A DNA stretch of 64,000 nt from an uncultured Collinsella sp. (lineage in GTDB: Bacteria > Actinomycetota > Coriobacteriia > Coriobacteriales > Coriobacteriaceae). The translations under genes and the position numbers were made by a program. The stretch lies in the NCBI GenBank assembly GCA_900556875.1, contig USQQ01000002.1, positions 1 to 64,000 on the forward strand, written 5' to 3'. The notes below the pieces were generated by a model. It was not told where the DNA came from, did not search any database, and saw nothing but the letters and a program-made list of their open reading frames with translations. The stretch's first letter is position 1. Every line of letters begins with the position of its first letter. This document shows, in pieces, positions 17,136 to 24,226 of the stretch.

Positions 17136-17807
17136 CTACACCAGCACGTCGGCGAGCGAACGCTTGGGTACGTGGTGCACCTGTGCCTCGTCGCGCCAAT
17201 AATTGATGGAGCCATCGGGGTTGGAATCGATCGCATCGATCACCTGTATCTCGGCCGGAACGCCAAAGGCCATGATCAGCTTGAGCTCATACTTGTCGTT
17301 ATCGAGCCCCATGGCATCGATCGCATGGGGCGTAAAGGCCTTGAACATGCAGGCTGCCACCTCGGGCGTAGCGCTGCGGGCGGCGAGCATCATCGTCTGC
17401 GCGGCAATGCCCGTGTCGACATCGGTAATGGGAGCGGCGGGCTTGCCCGGAACGGCGCGCTCAGCAAGAATCGCGATGTAGCCGGTCGGGCGCTCGCCCT
17501 CATCGGGACCCGGCCAATCCTTGAGCGCACCGGCCCATGCAAGCTCGTCAAATACACGCGCGCAGTCCTCTGCACCGCTCACCACGTGAAAGCGCAGACG
17601 CTGAGCATTGGCGCCGCAGGGAGCCAGGTGCGCCAGTTCCGCCAGCTCGAGCAAAAACTCGCGCGGCACGCGCATAGACTCGTCAAAGCGACGGCACGTA
17701 CGGGCACGACGGACCAGCGCATCAAACGCTTCCAGACCGAGCTTTTCGCAACCTTGCTTTGCCATCGATTCGACACTCGACGGTGCCTCGGGAACTGCTT
17801 CGTTCAT
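17136..17807 (-). CDS. Nitroreductase family flavoprotein
   Basis: A 223-residue FMN-dependent oxidoreductase-like protein. It shows the N-terminal ARTCRRFDES (the family's S/R-R-F phosphate-binding start), LAPCGANAQRLRFHVV, and a central DVDTGIAAQTMMLAA helix. Substrates in the family range from nitro-compounds to enones; none is implied by context. The start at 17807 has GGGGGTCCC upstream. The frame stays open to 17975, but that part lacks family sequence. Confidence 0.85.
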   Translation of the reverse strand: MNEAVPEAPSSVESMAKQGCEKLGLEAFDALVRRARTCRRFDESMRVPREFLLELAELAHLAPCGANAQRLRFHVVSGAEDCARVFDELAWAGALKDWPGPDEGERPTGYIAILAERAVPGKPAAPITDVDTGIAAQTMMLAARSATPEVAACMFKAFTPHAIDAMGLDNDKYELKLIMAFGVPAEIQVIDAIDSNPDGSINYWRDEAQVHHVPKRSLADVLV

Positions 17808-18042
17808 AGGGACCCCCAATACAAGCCAATTGTCCTTAGGAAAATCTAACCTAAAACGTAGGCAATAACGAACAGGGCTGCAATGTTCTACACCTGTTGA
17901 ATAGAAAACCGCGACGTGGGGAACAACGGAAACAATTCGGGACCTTTGGGTTACGTTTCGCCCTCCCCGACCCATACGCCAGCGCCTTTAAGCGATACTG
18001 GTTGTAACGATCAAGGCTTACGCCGCACGGAAAGGAGACGTT

Positions 18043-18645
18043 ATGGGTATCTTTAGGAACGATGACCAAAAATCGAGCCAGTTTGGATTTGACGAGAAAA
18101 GTATGGCGGGCAAAGCCGTCAAGGCCGTGCGCTGGATCTACGCCATCACGGGCGTCGTGGCGCTCATTGCTGGCATCGCGCTGCTTTTTGCACCCGCCAA
18201 GTCCCTCGTCTTTTTGACGACCGTCCTGGGTTTTTACTTTGTAATCACCGCTGCCATCAGGCTGTTCACTGCCATTTTTGAGCCGCTGCTGCCCACTGGC
18301 TGGCGCGTGACGAGCATCATCTCCAACCTACTCATTATCCTGGGCGGCGTCATAATCCTGCGCAACCAGGCCTTCTCGACCGCGACACTCACCACGATGG
18401 TGGTTATCGTGGCCGGCTTTGGCTGGATTGTCGAAGGTGTCATGTCCATTCTGGAGTCCGAGCTTTCGTCCAACCGCGCCCTTGCCATCCTGAGCGGTGC
18501 ACTCTCCATCATCGCCGGCATGTTCGTGTTTATCTATCCGCTGTGGTCGGCCAAGATGCTCGTCATCTTTAGCGGCGCCGCGCTGCTGGTGTTTGGCGTA
18601 ACGCTCATTGTTCGCGCCATTCAATTTGGCAAACTGGTGCACTAG
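18043..18645 (+). CDS. HdeD-like (DUF308) membrane protein
   Basis: 200 residues with six hydrophobic segments after a polar N-terminus of about 25 residues. Paired segments such as GVVALIAGIALLFAP and ALSIIAGMFVFIYPLWS are typical of the HdeD/DUF308 family, linked in enteric bacteria to acid stress. GGAAAGGAGACG precedes the ATG. Its TAG stop is directly followed by the ATG of the next gene, so the two are likely translationally coupled. Confidence 0.87.
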   Translation: MGIFRNDDQKSSQFGFDEKSMAGKAVKAVRWIYAITGVVALIAGIALLFAPAKSLVFLTTVLGFYFVITAAIRLFTAIFEPLLPTGWRVTSIISNLLIILGGVIILRNQAFSTATLTTMVVIVAGFGWIVEGVMSILESELSSNRALAILSGALSIIAGMFVFIYPLWSAKMLVIFSGAALLVFGVTLIVRAIQFGKLVH

Positions 18646-19128
18646 ATGCCGCGAACGCTCTTTATTGATGCCGACGCCTGCCCGGTCACGCGCGAGTCGA
18701 TTGACTGCGCGCGGCGGGCGGGCGTCGCCGTTGTTATCGCCGGCAACAGCACGCAAAACCTGGAACGACACATTCGCCGCGACGACCCACGCGATGCCGA
18801 GCACGCGCGACGCGGCTTTTGGGTCACGACGCTCGACGTGAGCGTGGGCGCCGACAGCGCCGACTTTGCCATTGTCGAACGCCTGCAGGCGGGCGACGTG
18901 GTCGTGACGCAGGACATTGGCTTGGCGAGCATGGTGCTCGGGCGCGATGCCGCCGCCATCGGTGTGCGCGGGCGCGTCTACGACAAAGCGACCATCGACA
19001 TGCAGCTGTTTATTCGCCACGAGGAAAAGAAGGTGCGCCGCGCCGGCGGACGCACTCGCGGACCGGCGGCATTTACCAGCGAAGACCGCGACCGCTTTAA
19101 ACGCAACCTCACCGAGCTGTTGCGCTAA
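18646..19128 (+). CDS. YaiI/YqxD family protein (DUF188)
   Basis: 160 residues with the family N-terminus FIDADACPV, a PIN-like arrangement (VSVGADSADFAIVERLQAGD, then VVTQDIGLA) and the C-terminal RTRGPAAFTSEDRDRF. The family is conserved but uncharacterised; acidic residues suggest a nuclease-like fold. It begins at the base after the HdeD-like stop codon and ends just before a terminator. Confidence 0.92.
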   Translation: MPRTLFIDADACPVTRESIDCARRAGVAVVIAGNSTQNLERHIRRDDPRDAEHARRGFWVTTLDVSVGADSADFAIVERLQAGDVVVTQDIGLASMVLGRDAAAIGVRGRVYDKATIDMQLFIRHEEKKVRRAGGRTRGPAAFTSEDRDRFKRNLTELLR

Positions 19129-19130
19129 CC

Positions 19131-19170
19131 AAGGTAGATTTTTGGGACATGCCTAAAAATCTACCTTTTT
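19131..19170 (+). terminator. Terminator hairpin after the YaiI/YqxD gene
   Basis: A 16-bp stem AAGGTAGATTTTTGGG (19131-19146) with 19152-19167, one G-U pair, then TTT. The TAGATTTTT core is shared with the element at 6711-6833. Confidence 0.75.
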
Positions 19171-19208
19171 GTCTTGAGCGGTGTGAGCGCTCGGAATCCA
19201 TGGCTCAA

Positions 19209-19278
19209 CAAAAAACGGGCTTCAAAATGCCATGCGTCGCCGCATTGCGCAGGCGCTGAGCATGGCTATTTGAAGCCC
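19209..19278 (-). terminator. Terminator of the heavy-metal exporter gene
   Basis: On the minus strand, arms at 19260-19278 and 19217-19235 pair over 17 of 19 positions, followed by a run of six U (19211-19215 region). Confidence 0.8.
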
Positions 19279-19293
19279 ATTTTTTAGGCCTAC

Positions 19294-20382
19294 TTAGAGG
19301 CCAACGGCGGAGAGGATGAGGCCCCAGCCAGTGCCGATGACGTACATCATGATCAGGAACACGGCATTTTCGCGGGCGCTGCGGTTGGTGCGGAACAGCA
19401 CCAGATAACCCACGCCGGCGGAAATGAGCGTGCCGGCGAGCATCGGCGCCAGTTGCAGCGCGCCTTCCAGATACAGCTGTGTAATGACCACGCTCGCCGA
19501 GCAATTGGGAATCAGCCCGACAAGCGCCGAACCCAGGACAGCGAGTGTCTCGTTGCCGCGCAGGAACTGCTCGATCGCGGACTCGCCGAACGTCTCGAGC
19601 ACGGCGACCAGAATCAGCGTCACCAGAAAAATGAATACCGAGACCTGCACGGTGTGCGAGATCGCACTGCGGATGATCGACAGGACAGGCGTCCCTTCGT
19701 GGGAGTGAGAGTGACCGTGACCATCATGGTGTTCATGTTCGCCCTCATGACCGTGATCGTGGCCATGTCCGTGTTCGTGCTCGTCCTCGTCTTCATCACA
19801 ACCGCAATGGTCGCGCTCGCACAGCTCGTGGATGTGGTCGGCGCTCACGCCTGCCTCGGCCACCTCGTCGATGATGTCACCGCCGCTGTGGTCGTCGTGC
19901 GCGCAGTTCACGTGGGCCGGGTTGGCCGCGGTTCCCAGCACGGTACGGCGAATCGCCGCGTGCGCGCGGGCGTTACGGCGCAGGCCGCGAATGGCAGCGT
20001 CCACGATAAAACCCGTGACCAGTGCGATCAGCGCTTTCGAAGCCAAAAGCATCGCCATAGTCTGCACGGGAACCTGCTCGGCAAGCAACAGCGGCAGCAT
20101 CTCATCGGAGGTCGAAAGGAACACCGCCACCAACGTGCCCAAGGTCACGACACGGCCGGCGTACAGCGTTGCTGCCATGGCCGAAAATCCGCACTGCGGC
20201 ACCATGCCCAGCAGCGAGCCAACCACGGGACCCGCAGCGCCGGCGCGCTTGATAGCGCCGTTGACGCGGTCGCCCGCAACGTGCTCAAGTGTCTCGAGAG
20301 CAAGATACGTCACCAACAAAAACGGCACCAGCGACAGCGTGTCCTTGCCGGCGTCGAGCAGAATATCAATCAGTAAATCCAT
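19294..20382 (-). CDS. Putative 10-TM heavy-metal/manganese exporter
   Basis: A 362-residue membrane protein of the ArsP_2 (PF11449-type) family. Two homologous halves of membrane segments carry GMVPQCGFSAMAATLYAG and LVGLIPNCSASVVITQLYLE, the family's paired P-x-C/S motifs. They are joined by a very acidic, His-rich loop of about 75 residues (DEDEHEHGHGHDHG and HSHSHEG) likely to bind transition metal. GAAAGGTTCC lies before the ATG. The arsenic label of the family is poorly founded, and metal export is inferred from the loop. An inverted repeat lies 52 bases upstream. Confidence 0.8.
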   Translation of the reverse strand: MDLLIDILLDAGKDTLSLVPFLLVTYLALETLEHVAGDRVNGAIKRAGAAGPVVGSLLGMVPQCGFSAMAATLYAGRVVTLGTLVAVFLSTSDEMLPLLLAEQVPVQTMAMLLASKALIALVTGFIVDAAIRGLRRNARAHAAIRRTVLGTAANPAHVNCAHDDHSGGDIIDEVAEAGVSADHIHELCERDHCGCDEDEDEHEHGHGHDHGHEGEHEHHDGHGHSHSHEGTPVLSIIRSAISHTVQVSVFIFLVTLILVAVLETFGESAIEQFLRGNETLAVLGSALVGLIPNCSASVVITQLYLEGALQLAPMLAGTLISAGVGYLVLFRTNRSARENAVFLIMMYVIGTGWGLILSAVGL

Positions 20383-20434
20383 GACGGATGGAACCTTTCG
20401 TGTCTTTCGGCAGCATTGTAAAAGTCCTAGCGGT

Positions 20435-20454
20435 CAACTAGGGTATTGTAGTTG
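20435..20454. promoter_or_regulatory. Candidate operator of the metal exporter
   Basis: CAACTA-N8-TAGTTG, a perfect 6-8-6 inverted repeat between the divergent exporter and exonuclease genes. Metal-dependent repressors bind sites of this general size, but the consensus is not one I recognise. Confidence 0.35.
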
Positions 20455-20553
20455 TCCCGGGCGCGGTGCCAATAGTTGCCTATGGTAAACTATCATCTCG
20501 CCATAACTCAGTAACCTCGAGCCGCACAACGCGGCCCGTCCAAGGAGTAGCAT

Positions 20554-21522
20554 ATGAACGTATCGCAAGCACTCGAATACGAGCGCCAGCCGTTTATCCC
20601 CATGTTTATCTACGGCGACCACGGCGCCATGGAGTCCGAGCGCCAGAAGGGCGAGGAGGCCCTCAAGGTGCTCGAGACCGAGTACTTTACTGCCGAGGGC
20701 GACCCCGGCTTCGACTTTGCCACCGTGCGCGACCTGGCCGACCGCAACCGCGACCTGTGCGACCAGATTGGCGAGGCACGCCTGCGCAACGTGACGCCCG
20801 CGACGCTCTCGCGCGGCCTGTCCGACGCCGACACCTGCGCCGCCATCGGCAAGATGCAAAAGCGCACCGCCGCGTCCGTTATGCGCGAGATCCGCGGCGA
20901 CCGCGACGCACTCGGCGTGGCCTATGCCCGCAAGCCCATCCAGGGCACCGTGCTCGGTATCGACATCGAGACCACCGGTCGCGCGCCCGAGCGCGGCTAT
21001 ATCATCAACGTCGGCTGGGAGATCATGGAACTCACCAGCGACGCCATCCCGCACGACGCCGAGGCGCACTACTGTGGCCTGCCCGACATCTACCGCGGCG
21101 AGGATGTGCCGCTGTCGAATATCCACCACATTACCTGGGACGACATCGACGGCAAAACGCCCTTCCGCGAGAACAAGGAGCTGCAAAAGCAGCTGCTCAA
21201 GCTTATGAAGAAGTACCCGTACATGGCACACAACGCCGCCTTTGAGGACAGCTGGTTCAAGATCCACCTGGACGGCTACGCCGAGGCACGCCGCGCCGGC
21301 AAGATCATCGTCATCGACTCGCGCCAGATCTGCCGCAGCCTGGACGCCGACGTGCGCTCGCTCCCCCGCGAGTCCGCCCCAGCCGCGCTCGAGAACTGGG
21401 CGCGCCGCCGTGGAACCCTCGCCGCCGACGCCAACGAGCAGCACCTGGGTCTGGATGACACCGACCTCATGCTCCGCACGGTACAGGCCGAGTTCAACCT
21501 CAAGAACCTATTCGCGAAATAG
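20554..21522 (+). CDS. DnaQ-like 3'-5' exonuclease domain protein
   Basis: 322 residues. Residues from about 130 form a DEDD exonuclease: ExoI GIDIETTG, ExoII MAHNAAFEDSWF, ExoIII-like HLGLDDTDLM with the second aspartates. The first 125 residues are a helical region (ERQKGEEALKVLE; DLADRNRDLCDQIGEARL) I do not recognise. Proofreading or RNA/DNA trimming is possible; no polymerase partner is near. CCAAGGAGTAG precedes the ATG. Confidence 0.8.
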   Translation: MNVSQALEYERQPFIPMFIYGDHGAMESERQKGEEALKVLETEYFTAEGDPGFDFATVRDLADRNRDLCDQIGEARLRNVTPATLSRGLSDADTCAAIGKMQKRTAASVMREIRGDRDALGVAYARKPIQGTVLGIDIETTGRAPERGYIINVGWEIMELTSDAIPHDAEAHYCGLPDIYRGEDVPLSNIHHITWDDIDGKTPFRENKELQKQLLKLMKKYPYMAHNAAFEDSWFKIHLDGYAEARRAGKIIVIDSRQICRSLDADVRSLPRESAPAALENWARRRGTLAADANEQHLGLDDTDLMLRTVQAEFNLKNLFAK

Positions 21523-21872
21523 CAACGCCTGCGACAAACACTGCTTGCTCACGAGCGGCCTCGCAGCGGGAAACACCGCAGCGGGGCCGCCCTAAGTTCC
21601 ATAGGCAGGCCCGCTCTTCACAAATTCTGAACCCTATTTTTTAACTATTTCGGCACTTTCCCGACACGTGATTTGTGTTCGGATGGCGATACATCGATAC
21701 CAAATGTGCAGCAATTGAGTATTTCTATGCTATAGCCGAGCTGCGAAAACTTTTATTTAGGGCGTATCAACCCATAATCGCGTCAAGCTTTTGGACAGCA
21801 TTTGGTTAGACCGCTAAAACGGCTTTCCCACTCAGCGCCATCAACACGGCATTAGCTGACACGATATATACC
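21523..21872. other. Intergenic region, 350 bases
   Basis: A GC-rich imperfect hairpin (21555-21590, 15-base arms with one mismatch and one wobble) lies after the exonuclease gene and may end its transcript. The remainder is AT-rich. A TATATA box lies only a few bases before the next ATG, and I see no convincing ribosome binding site or coding region. Confidence 0.5.
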
Positions 21873-23063
21873 ATGAGTATCGTATTGTCACATACCACTG
21901 CAAAAGCGGTCTACCAAGCCGCGCATTCGGTGTCTGCGAAAGACATCGAGTCCTGCAGCTCTGCCGCAATTTACGAATCATGCCCCAGCGGAGCACTCCT
22001 CGACGCAGCCGCAGAATTGCTCGCCAAACATGATGTTGCCCTCGACGCAAACGATTCCCTCGAGGTAATGGTGTTTGATCGCAGGAACGCGCGCTACGCG
22101 ATGGGCTGTCGATGCCACGTTTCGTCAAAGCGATTCTCATGCTCGCGTTTTATAGAGCTAGAAGATGACATCTACATTGTTGGCGTTGAGCTTTGTGCAC
22201 TTCAGGCCTCCACCTATCTCCCTTTTCGCGAACTAGTGGAGTACTACTTTGAACTGTGCGGCGCTTATTCCCTAGGAACCGGCTCTTCCACCTCCTATAC
22301 CGAGCGTTTCGCGCTTACCTCGACCGAGAGGCTAAAGCAGTTCTTTAATTCCATTACCAGATGCGACGGTTTGGCCCTTGCCCGAAAGGCGATTCAATGT
22401 GTACGCGATGGATGCCGGTCTCCCATGGAAACGGCCTTTGCCATGATGCTGACGTTGCCCAAAAGCGAAGGAGGGCTTGGCATTAAAGGAATAGAGACCG
22501 ACTACGAGGTGAAGGTCACCGCCGCCGCAAAAAATCTCACGAGACGCAAAAAGTTCTTTATGGATGCATATCTGAAGAAATCTCGAACAGATATTGAATA
22601 CAACGGTTTTTATCACGACGCTGAAGAAAACCGCGCCATCGACGAGGAGCGCAAGAATGCGCTTGCGTCCATGGGATACGGAATCATCACCGTCAGCCGT
22701 TATTCCTTTATGCATGCCAGCTCTTTCGTTAGGGTCATGGAGGCAATCCAACGGAAAGAGGGCATACGCCCCTCGCGCATGCCAAAAGACTTTCAAATCA
22801 TGCAAGAGGACCTGAGACTGTTTGTGCTCAGAAGGTTTATTGAGGAGAAGAAACGAATCCAGGAGGAGCTTCGCCAGGATTCCGAAGAGCGCCAACGAAT
22901 CGACCTCGAAAAAGCAATGCTCGAAGGCATCACATTGGACGATCCGACGATTAACGAGGCTCCGGCAATCGATGACATGCAGACTGCCGAACCCGACAGC
23001 CCATCACTCAAGCAAACAAGCAGCTTCACGCCCGAGGGCAGGGTCTTCGGGGCCGGAAACTAG
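21873..23063 (+). CDS. Predicted PD-(D/E)xK-like endonuclease-domain protein (paralogue 2)
   Basis: 396 residues, more AT-rich than its neighbours. Its order of segments matches the protein at 12574: an N-terminal helix (LSHTTAKAVYQAAH), a cysteine-containing middle (ELVEYYFELCGAY, compare MCMYEMCGTF), SPMETAFAMMLTLPKSEGG, and a C-terminal FFMDAYLKKSRTDIEYNG, then MGYGIITVSRYSF. D and IEYNG are placed like the acidic residues of DUF559/Vsr-type nuclease folds. It ends in a charged helical tail (EEKKRIQEELRQDSEERQRI). No ribosome site is visible before the ATG. Function unknown; a defence or mobile-DNA role is only a guess. Confidence 0.65.
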   Translation: MSIVLSHTTAKAVYQAAHSVSAKDIESCSSAAIYESCPSGALLDAAAELLAKHDVALDANDSLEVMVFDRRNARYAMGCRCHVSSKRFSCSRFIELEDDIYIVGVELCALQASTYLPFRELVEYYFELCGAYSLGTGSSTSYTERFALTSTERLKQFFNSITRCDGLALARKAIQCVRDGCRSPMETAFAMMLTLPKSEGGLGIKGIETDYEVKVTAAAKNLTRRKKFFMDAYLKKSRTDIEYNGFYHDAEENRAIDEERKNALASMGYGIITVSRYSFMHASSFVRVMEAIQRKEGIRPSRMPKDFQIMQEDLRLFVLRRFIEEKKRIQEELRQDSEERQRIDLEKAMLEGITLDDPTINEAPAIDDMQTAEPDSPSLKQTSSFTPEGRVFGAGN

Positions 23064-23093
23064 GCCGACTAACAAGGTGGGTACCCTAGCGAC

Positions 23094-23306
23094 GTGCAAA
23101 ATTGCGAGTATTCAGCAGAGCCGGGTGTCCATCACCCTCGAGTGGATCCAAAAGTGAAGCGAAATCACTCTTGCGTGAGAACGTTAGGCAACATTTGAAG
23201 AAGAACTCATCGGTTACCACCCTAAGATAACTCTTTAGCTGCATTATTTGGCCTGCGATAAGTTAACAGACCCCCTATTGTTGCAGAATACTCCAATTTT
23301 TGCACG
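23094..23306. repeat. Widely spaced inverted repeat (GAGTATTC..GCA)
   Basis: GTGCAAAATTGCGAGTATTC (23094-23113) recurs in inverted form at 23287-23306 with small differences and extends over about 25 bases. The 160-base interior has no ORF. It lies within the 417-base gap between the nuclease-like gene and the metal locus. It may bound a mobile or regulatory element. Confidence 0.5.
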
Positions 23307-23406
23307 GCGCAGGGGCACCCACCCCGGCATCACCTATCAAACCGCTTAGTCCGGGATCTCGTCCGCTTTTCCTCATCATTTTGTACGACGGATTGCCTAA
23401 ACGATA

Positions 23407-23434
23407 TTGACATATGAACATGCGCTCATATAAT
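23407..23434 (+). promoter_or_regulatory. Promoter of the metal-resistance operon
   Basis: TTGACA (23407-23412) and TATAAT (23429-23434), both consensus, spaced by 16 bases. The spacer is filled by an ArsR-type operator. Confidence 0.88.
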
Positions 23435-23467
23435 CGAAAGTAAGTTATATGAGCGCATGTTCATATG
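23411..23467. promoter_or_regulatory. Twin ArsR/SmtB-type operators
   Basis: Two ATATGA-N8-TCATAT sites (23412-23431, 23447-23466) whose flanks make a perfect 23-bp inverted repeat (23411-23433 with 23445-23467). The first overlaps the promoter spacer and the second the start of the transcript, as expected for repression by the sensor encoded next. Confidence 0.85.
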
Positions 23468-23480
23468 AAAGGATATTGCA

Positions 23481-23846
23481 ATGAGCATCCGCGTTGATGG
23501 AACGAAACCCGACATCGAGGCCACCGAACCCGCGATCCCCACCACCTGCTCGCCCGAGGACCTTCCCGACGAGGAGCTTCTCTACGACCTCGCCGACCTG
23601 TTCAAGGTCTTCAGCGACACCACGCGCATCAAGATTCTCTATGCCCTCATGGGTCGCGAGCTGTGTGTGGCGGACATCGCCGAAGCGACCGAAACCTCGC
23701 AGTCGGCAGTATCGCACCAGCTGCGCACGCTTAAGCAGTCGCACCTGGTCAAGTTCCGCCGCGACGGCCGCAACATCCTCTACTCGCTTGCCGACGATCA
23801 CGTCTACACCATGCTCAACCAGGGCATGAGCCATATCTGCGAATAG
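23481..23846 (+). CDS. ArsR/SmtB family metal-sensing repressor
   Basis: A 121-residue winged-helix repressor. The recognition helix region is ADIAEATETSQSAVSHQLRT, preceded by ELCVADI with a single cysteine. The C-terminal helix carries DDHVYTMLNQGMSHICE, the D-x-H...H-x-x-E pattern of the alpha-5 zinc site of SmtB/CzrA/CadC-type sensors. Zn(II), possibly Cd(II)/Pb(II), should release it from the operators overlapping its own promoter. GAAAGGATATT precedes the ATG. Confidence 0.92.
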   Translation: MSIRVDGTKPDIEATEPAIPTTCSPEDLPDEELLYDLADLFKVFSDTTRIKILYALMGRELCVADIAEATETSQSAVSHQLRTLKQSHLVKFRRDGRNILYSLADDHVYTMLNQGMSHICE

Positions 23847-23908
23847 CAACCAACCGAGGTACCAGCGCGGCCTGCACCCAAGCCGCAAAACAGGGAAAGG
23901 AACCCACC

Positions 23909-24127
23909 ATGAAAAAGCAGTTCAAGCTCGACGAGATCGATTGCGCCAACTGCGCGCGCGAGCTTCAGGACGAACTTGCCAAGCTCGAGGGCGTCAAGTC
24001 CGTTTCGGTCAACTTTATGACCCAGAAGCTGACGCTCGAGGCCGACGACGCCAAGTTCGACGAGGTCCTGGACCGCGTCGTTGAGTTCACCGCCGACGCC
24101 GAGCCGGACTGCGAGATCATTCTCTAA
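23909..24127 (+). CDS. Free-standing heavy-metal-associated (HMA) domain protein
   Basis: 72 residues forming one ferredoxin-like HMA domain. The metal-binding loop is DCANCARE (C-x-x-C). The preceding acidic residue fits domains of Zn/Cd ATPases (D-C-x-x-C) better than the GMTCxxC of copper chaperones. It lies between the sensor and the ATPase, whose own N-terminus lacks such a domain, so it probably supplies the metal-binding module in trans. GGGAAAGGAACC precedes the ATG. Confidence 0.92.
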   Translation: MKKQFKLDEIDCANCARELQDELAKLEGVKSVSVNFMTQKLTLEADDAKFDEVLDRVVEFTADAEPDCEIIL

Positions 24128-24184
24128 CCCGCGCATACGTTGACCTGCGAGGCCGCGCTTGCCGCGGCCTTTGCTCGCGAAATT

Positions 24185-24204
24185 ATATGAGCGAGTGTTC
24201 ATAA
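24185..24204. promoter_or_regulatory. Third ArsR-type operator, before the P-type ATPase
   Basis: ATATGA-N8-TCATAA, one base off the two sites at 23412-23466, located in the spacer between the HMA gene and the ATPase gene. It suggests a second point of repression. Confidence 0.75.
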
Positions 24205-24226
24205 ACTCAAATGAGAGGTTTGAATC

